Notes: generated from the sequence alone by a model not told the origin. Shown: positions 41,633 to 50,387, counted from the first letter of the stretch. The stretch: DNA of 64,000 bases from Actinomadura opuntiae (GCF_030283205.1 NZ_JASNWF010000001.1:310001-374000), one strand, 5' to 3'. Numbers and translations: made by a program.

Positions 41633-42607
41633 TCAGGCGGTGTCGGGCAGCCCGAACACCGGGAACAGCGTCGTGTCGAAGAACGCCGACACCTGCGCCA
41701 CGCCGTCGCCGGTGATGCTGAGCACCTGGAGCTGGAACGGCCGGTGCACGCCGTCGGCGTCCCGCCGGTACATCCCGAACGCCGGCTGCCCGTTCGCGGC
41801 GGCGGGCAGCATCCGCAGCTCGCCGGGCTCGGGGCCGCACTGCGCCCGGATGAGCCGCACGATCGCGTCGGCGCCGACGAACCACTGCGGGTACGGCGGC
41901 ATCTCCCAGACCGCGTCCTTGCGGAACAGGTCCAGCAGCGCCTCGACGTCGGCGGCGTCGAACGCCCGCGCGTACCGCTCGAGCAGCTCGCGCTGGGCCG
42001 GGTCGGTGGGCTCGACCAGCTCGTCGCGCAGCGGCGCGGCCTCCTCCAGCTGGGCGCGGGCGCGCTGGAGCGCGCTGTTGACCGCGGCGGTCGAGGTGCC
42101 GAGCAGCTCGGCGGCCTCGGAGGCCTTCCACTTCAGCACGTCCCGCAGGATCAGCACGACCCGCTGCTTGGCGGGCAGGTGCTGCAGGGCGGCGACGAAG
42201 GCCAGCCGGGTGCTCTCGCGCGCCGCGACGATGGTGGCGGGGTCGGCGGCGTCCGCGCCCAGCACCGCGTCGGGGGCCGGCTCGAGCCACGGCACCTCCG
42301 GCGAGGCGACCACGGGCCGCTCCGGCTCGTCGCTGGGCGCGCCCAGCCCGGACGGCATCGGCCGGTGGCCGCGCTGGTCGATCGCGGTCAGGCAGACGTT
42401 CGTGGCGATCCGGTAGAGCCACGTCCGCAGGGACGAGCGCCCCTCGAAGTTCCCGTAGGACCGCCAGGCCCGCAGGTAGGTCTCCTGGACGAGGTCCTCG
42501 GCGTCGTGGATCGACCCCAGCATCCGGTAGCAGTGCGCCAGCAGCTCCCGCCGGTACGGGTCGGCCAGCTCCTGGAAGTCCGCGTCTTTCGTGGTGCTGT
42601 TCGCCAT
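41633..42607 (-). CDS. ECF sigma factor with C-terminal SnoaL-like domain
   Basis: A 324-residue protein. Sigma region 2 (CYRMLGSIHDAEDLVQETYL and LRTWLYRIATNVCLTAI, residues about 30-75) and region 4 (LKWKASEAAELLGTSTAAVN, about 160-185) are followed by a SnoaL/NTF2-like domain from about 205 (LLERYARAFDAADVEALLDL onward). This is the SigG/SigJ-type layout in which the tail replaces a separate anti-sigma factor. ATG at 42607 is preferred over GTG at 42619. No anti-sigma gene is adjacent. Confidence 0.87.
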   Translation of the reverse strand: MANSTTKDADFQELADPYRRELLAHCYRMLGSIHDAEDLVQETYLRAWRSYGNFEGRSSLRTWLYRIATNVCLTAIDQRGHRPMPSGLGAPSDEPERPVVASPEVPWLEPAPDAVLGADAADPATIVAARESTRLAFVAALQHLPAKQRVVLILRDVLKWKASEAAELLGTSTAAVNSALQRARAQLEEAAPLRDELVEPTDPAQRELLERYARAFDAADVEALLDLFRKDAVWEMPPYPQWFVGADAIVRLIRAQCGPEPGELRMLPAAANGQPAFGMYRRDADGVHRPFQLQVLSITGDGVAQVSAFFDTTLFPVFGLPDTA

Positions 42608-42849
42608 GGTGGTCGTCACCTTCGCTGGGCGGCATCGCTGCGGCGCTCCCGGTCCGACCGCCGCTCAACCCCGACCGTAGGCGACCCCACCGACAGAACA
42701 CGCGCGTTTCCACGATCCTACGCTCGACCTGCGCTTTCGCCCGCGCCCGGAGGGCGGTCCCGGCCGCGCCCGGCCGCTCCCGGCCGTCCTGCACGAGATC
42801 TCCACACCGGCGGCACAGGGCGCGCCCTTTCGGGCGGGAGCGTGGAGGC

Positions 42850-44283
42850 ATGCGCGTGAAGATGATCCTGCCCGCACTGACCGAGGCGACGTCCCCGTTC
42901 TTCCGGCCGATCAAGTACTCGCTGTTCCCGCCCCTCGGGCTGGCCACGCTGGCCGGGTACCTCGATCCGGACGACGAGGTGACGCTGACCGACGAGCACG
43001 TCCAGAGGGTGGACCTGTCCGACGAGCCGGACCTGGTGGTCATCCAGGTGTACATCACCTCGGCCAGGCGGGCGTACGAGCTGGCCGACCACTACCGGGC
43101 CCGCGGCGCGCACGTGTGCCTCGGCGGGCTGCACGTGACCTCGCTGCCGGACGAGGCCGCGGCGCACGCCGACACGATCTTCTGCGGCCCCGGCGAGGAC
43201 ACCTGGCCGCGCTTCCTCGCCGACCTGCGCGCCGGACGCCCCGCCCCGCGCTACGACTCGTCCGAGCGGACGCTCGCCGCGCTGCCGCCGATCCGCCGGG
43301 ACCTGATCGCGCGGCGGCTGTACCTCGTGCCGAACTCGATCGTCGTGTCCCGCGGCTGCCCCCATGTCTGCGACTTCTGCTACAAGGAGGCGTTCTTCGA
43401 GGGCGGCAAGTCGTTCTACACGCAGACCGTGGACGCGGCCCTCGCCGAGATCGACCGGCTGCCGGGCCGGCACCTGTACTTCCTCGACGACCACCTGTTC
43501 GGCAACGCCCGCTTCGCCGGGGCCCTGTTCGACGGGATGCGCGGCATGGGCCGGCTGTGGCAGGCGGCCGGGACGGTCCAGTCGGTGCTGCGTCCGGGGC
43601 TGCTGGAGAAGGCGGTCGAGTCGGGGTTGCGCAGCCTGTTCGTCGGGTTCGAGACCGTCAACGCCGGCAACCTCAAAGAGCAGCGCAAGTGGCAGAACAT
43701 CGACCGCGACTACGGCCAGGTGATCAAGCGCCTCCACGACCACGGCGTCATGGTGAACGGCAGTTTCGTCTTCGGCATGGACCAGGACGACCCGAGCGTG
43801 TTCGAGCGGACGGTGGAGTGGGCGGTCGGCCAGGGCATCGAGACCGCGACGTTCCACATCATGACGCCGTATCCCGGCACGCGGCTGTACGACCGGATGG
43901 TGAAGGCCGGACGGATCCTGCACCGCGACTGGGACCGCTACGACACCCGTACCGTCGTCTTCAAGCCCGCCCATATGTCGCCGACCCAGCTGGAGGACGG
44001 CTACTGGCGCGCGTACCGCGACTTCTACAGCTGGAGCAACATCATGCGGGGCGCCGCGTCGAAGCCCACCCTCCGGGGCAAGGCGCGGCACGCCGCGTAC
44101 GCGGGCGGCTGGAAGAAGTTCGAGCCCGCCTGGGACCTGGTGATCCGCGCGAAGCGGGCGGGGACGGCCCTTCCGCTGCTGGAGTCGGTCCTCGCCGGGT
44201 TCGGATCCCGGCCCGCCGGCGGCCGCACCGAGGGGCACGCCGGTGACCGGCGGGCGGCGATTGCGGAAACTCGATTTTCCTGA
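42850..44283 (+). CDS. B12-binding-domain radical SAM protein
   Basis: A 477-residue enzyme. Residues 1 to about 140 are a cobalamin-binding-like Rossmann domain (FPPLGLATLAGYL, GGLHVTSLPDEAA). The radical SAM core follows with CPHVCDFC at about 173-180 for the 4Fe-4S cluster. The C-terminal part (YWRAYRDFYSWSN) is like other B12-type rSAM proteins. Such enzymes methylate or rearrange unactivated carbons. No substrate, peptide or biosynthetic neighbour is present, so the role is open. GGAGG precedes the ATG, and a small CGCCC-TTTC-GGGCG hairpin (42823-42836) sits in the leader. Confidence 0.85.
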   Translation: MRVKMILPALTEATSPFFRPIKYSLFPPLGLATLAGYLDPDDEVTLTDEHVQRVDLSDEPDLVVIQVYITSARRAYELADHYRARGAHVCLGGLHVTSLPDEAAAHADTIFCGPGEDTWPRFLADLRAGRPAPRYDSSERTLAALPPIRRDLIARRLYLVPNSIVVSRGCPHVCDFCYKEAFFEGGKSFYTQTVDAALAEIDRLPGRHLYFLDDHLFGNARFAGALFDGMRGMGRLWQAAGTVQSVLRPGLLEKAVESGLRSLFVGFETVNAGNLKEQRKWQNIDRDYGQVIKRLHDHGVMVNGSFVFGMDQDDPSVFERTVEWAVGQGIETATFHIMTPYPGTRLYDRMVKAGRILHRDWDRYDTRTVVFKPAHMSPTQLEDGYWRAYRDFYSWSNIMRGAASKPTLRGKARHAAYAGGWKKFEPAWDLVIRAKRAGTALPLLESVLAGFGSRPAGGRTEGHAGDRRAAIAETRFS

Positions 44284-44360
44284 AGCGGAAACACTTCCGT
44301 CGGAACGGGTATGCCTGCACCCTAGAGTGCACATCAGTCCGTTGCCTTCAGGAGGGACCC

Positions 44361-44915
44361 GTGATCGCGAGACCGGAGGGCGGCCCGCGCGTCGTCGTGG
44401 GGGTCGACGACTCCGCGGGAGCACGGTGCGCGCTCTCCTGGGCGATCGGCGAGGCGCGGCTGCGCCGGCTGCCGCTGCTGGTCGCCCACTCGGCTCCGCT
44501 GCCGCCGCACGTCTCGGCGGCGGGACAGCTCGGCTGCGGCATCACCGACGCGCTGCGCGGGTCGGGCGCCGAGCTGATCGCCCGGCTGCTGGACGAGGTC
44601 TGCGGCGGGCCGCCCGAGGGCGTGGAGATGACGGCGCTGGCGCTGGTCGGAGAGCCGGGCGCGACGCTGGTCCGGCTGGCGGGTGAGGACGACATCCTCG
44701 TCGTCGGCAACGGGACCAGGAGCCCGCTGTCGCGGCTGCTGCGGCCGTCGGTGCGGCTGCACTGCGCCCGCCGGGCGCGGGCGACGCTGGTGTGCGTCCG
44801 CCCGCCGTCGTTCGGGGCCCTGCCGGACTGCATGACGGTCCGCCACGAGCCCGAGCACGTGCCCGACCGCTCCCGGTTCCGGTGGCTGGGCCGGGCGCTG
44901 CGGCTCGCGCGCTGA
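44361..44915 (+). CDS. Universal stress protein family protein
   Basis: A 184-residue UspA-like protein: VVVGVDDSAGARCALSWAI at the start and DDILVVGNGTRSPLSRLLRPSV near residue 112-133, the ATP-type GxGxRS pattern. An unusual Arg-rich tail (RSRFRWLGRALRLAR) ends the protein. GTG at 44361 follows CAGGAGGGA. GGGTAT at 44307-44312 looks like a SigB-type -10, but no good -35 was found. Confidence 0.8.
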   Translation: MIARPEGGPRVVVGVDDSAGARCALSWAIGEARLRRLPLLVAHSAPLPPHVSAAGQLGCGITDALRGSGAELIARLLDEVCGGPPEGVEMTALALVGEPGATLVRLAGEDDILVVGNGTRSPLSRLLRPSVRLHCARRARATLVCVRPPSFGALPDCMTVRHEPEHVPDRSRFRWLGRALRLAR

Positions 44916-44962
44916 CCGGCGGGATCGCCGCACGGACCGTCCGTTCTGCATAGGCTGCGGGC

Positions 44963-45607
44963 ATGCGCAAGTACGTGATCCTCGGTCCCCAGGGCAGCGG
45001 GAAGGGGACGCAGTCGCTCCTGCTCGCGCGCGACCTCGACCTCGTGCACATCGGCGTCGGCGACATCTTCCGCTGGCACGTGCAGAACCACACCAAGCTC
45101 GGTGCGCAGGTCCGGCGGGCCATGGCCGCGGGCGAGCTGGTCGGCGACGACCTGGTGGAGGGCGTCGTCCGCGAGCGGCTCGACCAGCACGACTGGAACT
45201 ACGGGTTCATCATCGACGGGTTCCCGCGCAGCCGCCGGCAGGCCGAGTTCTTCCTGGAGAGCTACGACATCGACGGCGTGATCCACCTCGACATGCCGGA
45301 CTCGGAGGTCCGGCGGCGGGTGCTGGCGCGCCGGCTCTGCGCCAAGTGCGGGATGGACTACAACCTGATCGCGGACCGACCCACCGAGGAGGGCCGCTGC
45401 GACGTGTGCGGCGGCGAGCTGGTCGCGCGCGAGGACGACACCGAGGAGGCGGTGGCGGAACGGCTGCGGCTCTACCGCGAGAAGACCGCACCGATCCTGG
45501 AACTGTTCGGCCGCAAGGAGTACGTGGTGACGGTCGACGCCCGGCCCGGGATCGAGGCCGTCCAGCGGACACTGCGCGAGGAGCTCGGCCTGCCCGCGCC
45601 GCAATGA
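44963..45607 (+). CDS. adk: Adenylate kinase (zinc-type lid)
   Basis: A 214-residue nucleoside monophosphate kinase. GPQGSGKGTQ (residues 9-18) is the P-loop, and DGFPRSRRQAEFF the AMP-site region. The lid domain has CAKC and CDVC, a zinc-binding four-cysteine set typical of Gram-positive lids. It equilibrates ATP, ADP and AMP. It is not next to secY/map/infA as the housekeeping adk usually is, so it is probably an additional paralogue. The stop overlaps the next start. Confidence 0.88.
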   Translation: MRKYVILGPQGSGKGTQSLLLARDLDLVHIGVGDIFRWHVQNHTKLGAQVRRAMAAGELVGDDLVEGVVRERLDQHDWNYGFIIDGFPRSRRQAEFFLESYDIDGVIHLDMPDSEVRRRVLARRLCAKCGMDYNLIADRPTEEGRCDVCGGELVAREDDTEEAVAERLRLYREKTAPILELFGRKEYVVTVDARPGIEAVQRTLREELGLPAPQ

Positions 45608-46458
45608 CGCCCGAGGTCGCGCCGTCCCCAGTCGCGGAGCTGGACGACGACCGGATCACGCGGCACGATCTGCGGCTGTTCCTGAAACGGGACGATCTCG
45701 TGCATCCGGATCTCCCCGGCAACAAGTGGCGCAAGCTGCGGCACAACATCGGTCCCGCCCGCGAGCACGGGGCGCTGCTCACGTTCGGCGGCGCGTACTC
45801 CAACCACCTGCGGGCGACGGCCGCGGCCGGGGACCTCTTCGGGTTCGCGACGATCGGCGTGGTGCGCGGCGAAGAGCATCTGCCGCTCAACGAGTCCCTG
45901 GCGTACGCCGAGCGCAGGGGCATGCGGCTCACGTACATGGACCGGACGACCTACCGCCGCAAGCACGAACCGGACGTGATCGCCGCCCTGCGGGAGCGGT
46001 GGGGCGACTTCTACCTGCTGCCCGAGGGCGGCAGCAACGCCCCCGCCGTCCGGGGGTGCGCCGAACTGGGCGCCGAGGCGGCGGGGTTCGACGTGGTCTG
46101 CTGCCCGTGCGGGACGGGCGGAACGCTCGCGGGCCTGGCCGCCGGGCTGCCACCGGACGCGCGGGCGCTGGGTTTCTCCGTGCTCAAGGGCGGGTTCATG
46201 GACGCCGAGGTGGAGCGGCTCCAGCGCGAAACGTACGGGGAGCGGCGCGGGTCGTGGAGCGTCGAGCACGGCTTCCACTTCGGCGGCTACGCCCGTACGA
46301 CCCCGGAGCTGGACGGCTTCATCGGCGATTTCGCCGAGCGGCACGGCCTCGTCCTGGACCGGATCTACACGGCCAAGATGATGTACGGCATTCTCGCGCT
46401 GGCCGGGCGCGGAGCGTTCCCGAAGGGCACCCGGATCCTGGCCGTCATCACCGGCTGA
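45604..46458 (+). CDS. PLP-dependent ACC deaminase / D-cysteine desulfhydrase family protein
   Basis: A 284-residue fold-type II PLP enzyme. LKRDDLVHPDLPGNKWRKLR holds the PLP lysine; LTFGGAYSNHLRATAAAG and CCPCGTGGTLAGLA are the phosphate- and ring-binding parts. Family members break D-cysteine or 1-aminocyclopropane-1-carboxylate. Substrate cannot be settled by eye. ATG overlaps the adenylate kinase stop (ATGA), a coupling whose meaning is unclear. Confidence 0.83.
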   Translation: MTPEVAPSPVAELDDDRITRHDLRLFLKRDDLVHPDLPGNKWRKLRHNIGPAREHGALLTFGGAYSNHLRATAAAGDLFGFATIGVVRGEEHLPLNESLAYAERRGMRLTYMDRTTYRRKHEPDVIAALRERWGDFYLLPEGGSNAPAVRGCAELGAEAAGFDVVCCPCGTGGTLAGLAAGLPPDARALGFSVLKGGFMDAEVERLQRETYGERRGSWSVEHGFHFGGYARTTPELDGFIGDFAERHGLVLDRIYTAKMMYGILALAGRGAFPKGTRILAVITG

Positions 46459-46506
46459 CCGCCCCGGCGAGAAGATCGCCAGGGCGGCCCTCGGCACTGT
46501 GCGGGC

Positions 46507-47580
46507 TCAGGCCGAGGGGAGGTCGACCAGGGTCGCCAGCGAGGCGCGGTGGCGGTCGGCCGTGCCGAGCGCGATCGCGTCCGCCTTGGCGCGCTTGAGG
46601 AACAGGTGCGAGGAGTTCTCCCAGGTGAAGCCGATGCCGCCGTGCATCTGCACGCATTCCTCGGCGGCCTTGAGCGCGACCGTGGAGCAGTGCGCCTGCG
46701 CGACCGCGACGGCGACGGGCAGGTCCGCGTCTCCGGAGGCCGCACAGGACGCGGCGTACCGGGCCACCGCGCGGGCCTGCGTGATCGACGTCCACAGGTC
46801 GGCGAGCCGGTGCTTGAGGCCCTGATAGGAGCCGACCGGACGGCCGAACTGGTACCTGGTCTTGACGTAGGCGACGGTGTCGTCCAGGCAGCGCTGGGCG
46901 AGCCCGAGCTGCTCGGACGCCAGCATCGCCGCGCCGGTCAGCAGCCCCGCCCGGACCGCGTCGCCGCCCTCCGCGACGCGCCGCGCGGGCGCGCCGTCGA
47001 AGGCGATGTCGACCAGGCGCCGGGTCATGTCGAGCGAGGTGACGGCGGTGCGGGCGGCGTCGGCGGCGTCCACCGCGTACAGGCCGTCGGCGGTGGGGAC
47101 GAGCAGGACGTCGGCCGCCAGGCCGTCGGCGACGCCGGCGACCTCGCCGGTCAGCGCGCCGTCCGCGACCTGGACGGTCGCGGCGACGTCGCCGGGCGGC
47201 GTCGCGAACGGCACCGCCAGCACGGCGATCCGCTCGCCGGAGGCCAGCGCGCCGAGCAGGTCGCGCTCCCCCGCCGCCAGCAGCGCGGCGGTCGCGACGA
47301 CGGAGCTGGTCAGGAACGGGACGGGCGCGACGGCGCGGCCCAGCTCCTCCATCACCACGGCGGTCTCGCGCCAGGTGGCGCCGGCTCCGCCGAGGTCCTC
47401 GGAGACGGGCAGCCCCGCGCAGCCGAGGTCGGCGGCGACGGCCCGCCACAGCGCCGCGTCGTAGGGCTCGTCCTTCTCGGTGCCTTGGAGGATCGCGGTC
47501 CAGGGCGCCTTGTCGTCGAGCAGTTCCCGGACTCCGGCGCGCAGGTCGTTCTCGATCTCGGAGTAGAGCAGGTCACTCAC
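46507..47580 (-). CDS. Acyl-CoA dehydrogenase (smaller subunit type)
   Basis: A 357-residue FadE-like protein. DLGCAGLPVSEDLGGAGATW, TRYQFGRPVGSYQGLKHRLAD and CVQMHGGIGFTWENSSHLF are family motifs. The N- and middle domains lack an obvious catalytic glutamate in the usual place, as in the FadE pairs that form heterotetramers with a second subunit. The GTG start overlaps the stop of the upstream dehydrogenase, which supports a heteromeric enzyme for a branched or steroid-side-chain CoA substrate. Confidence 0.86.
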   Translation of the reverse strand: MSDLLYSEIENDLRAGVRELLDDKAPWTAILQGTEKDEPYDAALWRAVAADLGCAGLPVSEDLGGAGATWRETAVVMEELGRAVAPVPFLTSSVVATAALLAAGERDLLGALASGERIAVLAVPFATPPGDVAATVQVADGALTGEVAGVADGLAADVLLVPTADGLYAVDAADAARTAVTSLDMTRRLVDIAFDGAPARRVAEGGDAVRAGLLTGAAMLASEQLGLAQRCLDDTVAYVKTRYQFGRPVGSYQGLKHRLADLWTSITQARAVARYAASCAASGDADLPVAVAVAQAHCSTVALKAAEECVQMHGGIGFTWENSSHLFLKRAKADAIALGTADRHRASLATLVDLPSA

Positions 47581-48770
47581 TTGGGCAGGTCCTTCCACGC
47601 CACGTCCTTGTCGACGCGGATCTCACCGGGCAGGCCGAGGACGCGCTCGGCGATGATGTTGCGCAGGATCTCCGAGGTGCCGCCCTCGATGGAGTTGCCC
47701 TTGGCGCGCAGGTAGCGGTACCCGGGCGAGCGGCGGGTGAAGTCGACCTCGGTGGGGCGGCGCATCGTCCAGTCGTCGTAGCGCAGGCCCTCGTCGCCGA
47801 GCAGCTCCAGCTCCAGGCCGGAGACCTCCTGGTTGAGCTTGGCGAAGGCGAGCTTGGCGCCCGAGCCCTCGGGGCCGGGCTGCCCGGCGGTGAGCTGCTG
47901 GCGCAGCCGCTCTCCGGTGAGCCGGGCCGCCTCGGTCTCCGCCCAGGCGCGCAGCACCGCGTCGTGCAGGCCGGGGGTGCGCAGCTCGGGGCGGTCGCGC
48001 CACAGGTCCGCGACGACGCCGATCATGCCGCTCTCGCGGGGCGCGGCGGCGCCGCCGATGGCGACCCGCTCGTTCATCAGCGTGGTGGTGGAGACCTGCC
48101 AGCCCTGGCCGACCTCGCCGAGCCGGTGCTCGTCGGGGATCGCGACGTCGGTGAGGAACACCTCGTTGAACTCGGCCTCGCCGGTGATCTGCCGCAGCGG
48201 CCGGACCTCGACGCCCGGCGCGGTCATGTCGCAGACGAAGTAGGTCATGCCGCGGTGCTTGGGCACGTCCGGGTCGGTGCGGGTGACGAGGATCGCCCAG
48301 CGCGCCTCGTGCGCCATGGACGTCCAGACCTTCTGGCCGTTGACGATCCAGCGGTCGCCGTCGCGGACGGCGCGGGTGGCGAGCGCGGCGAGGTCGGAGC
48401 CGGCCCCAGGCTCGCTGAACAGCTGGCACCACAGCTCCTCGCCGGTCCACAGCGGGCGCAGGAACCGGCGCTTCTGCTCCTCGGTGCCGAACGCCAGGAT
48501 CGTCGGGGCGGCCATGCCCAGCCCGATGCCGTTGCGCTCGGGGTGGTTGGTGGGCGCGCCGGCCCCGGCGAACTGCCGGTCGACGGCGGGCTGCAGGGAG
48601 CGGGGGGCGCCGAGGCCGCCCAGTCCCTCGGGATAGTGGACCCAGGCGAGGCCGGCGTCGAACCGGGCGCGCAGGAACTCCAGCGGCTCGGTGGCGGACG
48701 GGTCGTGGGCGGCGAGGAACTCGCCGACCCGCCTGCTCAGCTCGTCGGCGTCGGGCGGTGCAGTGCTCAC
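47577..48770 (-). CDS. Acyl-CoA dehydrogenase (larger subunit type)
   Basis: A 397-residue flavoprotein. HYPEGLGGLGAPRSLQPAVD, CQLFSEPGAGSDLAALATRA (FAD and substrate loop) and EGGTSEILRNIIAERVLGLP at the C-terminus are clear. GTG at 48770 follows GGAGG. It pairs with the overlapping dehydrogenase downstream. A palindrome 56-73 bases before the start may bind a TetR regulator. The substrate is unknown. Confidence 0.88.
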   Translation of the reverse strand: MSTAPPDADELSRRVGEFLAAHDPSATEPLEFLRARFDAGLAWVHYPEGLGGLGAPRSLQPAVDRQFAGAGAPTNHPERNGIGLGMAAPTILAFGTEEQKRRFLRPLWTGEELWCQLFSEPGAGSDLAALATRAVRDGDRWIVNGQKVWTSMAHEARWAILVTRTDPDVPKHRGMTYFVCDMTAPGVEVRPLRQITGEAEFNEVFLTDVAIPDEHRLGEVGQGWQVSTTTLMNERVAIGGAAAPRESGMIGVVADLWRDRPELRTPGLHDAVLRAWAETEAARLTGERLRQQLTAGQPGPEGSGAKLAFAKLNQEVSGLELELLGDEGLRYDDWTMRRPTEVDFTRRSPGYRYLRAKGNSIEGGTSEILRNIIAERVLGLPGEIRVDKDVAWKDLPK

Positions 48771-48825
48771 AGGGCGGACCTCCGCGCGGGGTGCAGGGGT
48801 GGCCGGACGGGCCACCGCAACGAAC

Positions 48826-48843
48826 ATACCAACCGGTCGGTAT
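48826..48843. promoter_or_regulatory. ATACC-type palindrome, possible TetR operator of the acyl-CoA dehydrogenase operon
   Basis: ATACCAACC-GGTCGGTAT is an 18-base inverted repeat with one mismatch pair, 56 bases before the operon start. Its ACCGGT core and ATAC ends are like TetR-type sites found at lipid catabolic operons. The cognate regulator is not in the immediate area. Confidence 0.5.
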
Positions 48844-48895
48844 GGCCCGTCCACCCTAAGAACCGGCGCGGGGGTCGGTCAACACCGCCCCCGCC

Positions 48896-49315
48896 CTACG
48901 GGGCGGTGCCCGCGGGGTTCATGGCGCGAGCGAGGCCCCGGTGGTCGTGGTAGTCGCGGGACTCGACGATCAGCCCGCCGCGGACCCGCAGCACCTGGAC
49001 GTTCGCGACGCGGAACTCGTGGCCGGTCGTGGCGACCCGGCCCTCGTAGCCGAACTCGGACACGATGACCTCGGGATCGTCGGTCTCGTGGACCACGACG
49101 TCGCGGGCGCGCAACTGGAGCGGCCCGGCGGCGGCCCGGCGGAAGTGCTCGGCGATCACCGCGCGGCCCTCCAGGCGCCGCGGGGCCGGCGGGAGGGTGA
49201 ACGGCTGCTCGACCACCGCGTCCTCGGCGTACAGGCCGGCCAGCTCGTGCCAGCGGCCGGCGGAGATGCCGGCGCTCAGCCGCTCGAACACCTCGCGCGG
49301 TGCGGGGGCGGTCAC
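48896..49315 (-). CDS. SnoaL-like polyketide-cyclase-fold protein
   Basis: A 139-residue NTF2-like protein: VFERLSAGISAGRWHELAGL, YAEDAVVEQPFTLPP and VLRVRGGLIVESRDYHDHRG. It is closely related to the next gene (shared LYAEDAVV, LEGR, ESRDY), a tandem duplication. GTG at 49315 overlaps the neighbour's stop. Function unknown; such proteins act as isomerases, dehydratases or ligand carriers. Confidence 0.8.
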   Translation of the reverse strand: MTAPAPREVFERLSAGISAGRWHELAGLYAEDAVVEQPFTLPPAPRRLEGRAVIAEHFRRAAAGPLQLRARDVVVHETDDPEVIVSEFGYEGRVATTGHEFRVANVQVLRVRGGLIVESRDYHDHRGLARAMNPAGTAP

Positions 49316-49710
49316 GCCATCGCCTCCTCGAACGCCCGGTGGTGGGCGTAGTCGCGGGACTCGACGATGTGCCCCGCGCGGATCCGCATGACGAAGACGT
49401 TCGGCACGACGAACTCGCGGCCGGTCTCGGTGTTGCGCCCGGTGTACTCGAACTCGGCCACGATCACCTCGGGGTCGGCGGTCTGGTGGACGACCACGTT
49501 GCGGGCCGTCATCTCGATCGGGAGGGTCTCCAGCTGCGCGAAGTGCGCGCGGAGCGCCTCGCGGCCCTCCAGCCGGGAGGCGGGGCGGGCGAACGGGTGG
49601 ACGACCACCGCGTCCTCGGCGTACAGCTCCGGCAGCCCCTCGGGCCGCCGCGCGGTCACGCCGTCGATCAGCCGCTGGAAGACGGCGCGGGGGGTGGCGA
49701 ACTCGGACAT
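49312..49710 (-). CDS. SnoaL-like polyketide-cyclase-fold protein
   Basis: A 132-residue paralogue of the downstream protein: VFQRLIDGVTARRPEGLPEL, YAEDAVVVHPFARPA and FVMRIRAGHIVESRDYAHH. It is the first gene of a two-gene unit divergent from a TetR regulator. Two related palindromes lie between them, so the pair is probably induced by the TetR ligand. Confidence 0.82.
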   Translation of the reverse strand: MSEFATPRAVFQRLIDGVTARRPEGLPELYAEDAVVVHPFARPASRLEGREALRAHFAQLETLPIEMTARNVVVHQTADPEVIVAEFEYTGRNTETGREFVVPNVFVMRIRAGHIVESRDYAHHRAFEEAMA

Positions 49711-49728
49711 GGCTCTCTCCCGTACAAT

Positions 49729-49772
49729 CGGAGTTCTTGCTCCGGATCTGAAAATATGGAGTCTGCACTCCA
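49729..49772. promoter_or_regulatory. Two GGAG...CTCC palindromes between snoaL-like genes and tetR
   Basis: CGGAG-TTCTTG-CTCCG (49729-49744) and TGGAGT-CTGC-ACTCCA (49757-49772) are both 16 bases and share GGAGT-N5-CTCC. Their centres are 28 bases apart. They fill the divergent promoter region and are natural binding sites for the adjacent TetR protein. Confidence 0.6.
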
Positions 49773-49793
49773 CTTGTCAACGGGAAGGCCGCT

Positions 49794-50387
49794 ATGACGA
49801 CCCCGTCCGGTAAGCCGCTGCGCGCCGACGCCCTGCGCAACCGCGCCAAGGTCCTGGCCGCGGCCGAGGACGTGTTCGCCGCGCAGGGCACCTCAGCCCC
49901 GACCGAGGAGGTCGCCCGCAGGGCCGGCGTCGGGATCGGCACGGTGTTCCGGCACTTCCCGACCAAGGAGTCGCTGCTGGAGGCGGTGCTCGTCGCGCTG
50001 CTGGAGCGGGTGGCCGGCGAGGCCCGGGAGCTGGCGTCCGCCGCCGACCCCGGCGAGGCGTTCTTCGGCTTCTTCGCCCGCGTGGTCGCCCAGGCGGCGA
50101 CGAAGCAGGCCGTCACCGAGGCGCTGGCCGAGGCGGGCGTCGACGCCCGCGAGGCCACCGGGCGCATGGGACCCGATGTGAAGACCGCGATCGGCACGCT
50201 GCTGGAGCGGGCCCAGGCCGCCGGGGCCGTCCGCGCCGACATCGGCCCGGCCGAGGTCACCGCGCTGCTGGCCGGGATCTCCTACGCCGCCGGACGGGCC
50301 GGCGGCAGCGACGACGTCCTCAGGATCGCCTTCGACGGCCTACGGCCGCAGAGCGGAAACGCGGATCAGGAGGCGGCGCGCAGGTAG
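49794..50387 (+). CDS. TetR family transcriptional regulator
   Basis: A 197-residue regulator. PTEEVARRAGVGIGTVFRHFPTKESLLEAVL at about 37-67 is a canonical TetR helix-turn-helix. The C-terminal domain (AFFGFFARVVAQAATKQAVT) resembles the SBP-type TetR_C. It diverges from the two SnoaL-like genes and probably represses them and itself. Its last 22 bases overlap the converging AlkA-like gene. Confidence 0.9.
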   Translation: MTTPSGKPLRADALRNRAKVLAAAEDVFAAQGTSAPTEEVARRAGVGIGTVFRHFPTKESLLEAVLVALLERVAGEARELASAADPGEAFFGFFARVVAQAATKQAVTEALAEAGVDAREATGRMGPDVKTAIGTLLERAQAAGAVRADIGPAEVTALLAGISYAAGRAGGSDDVLRIAFDGLRPQSGNADQEAARR

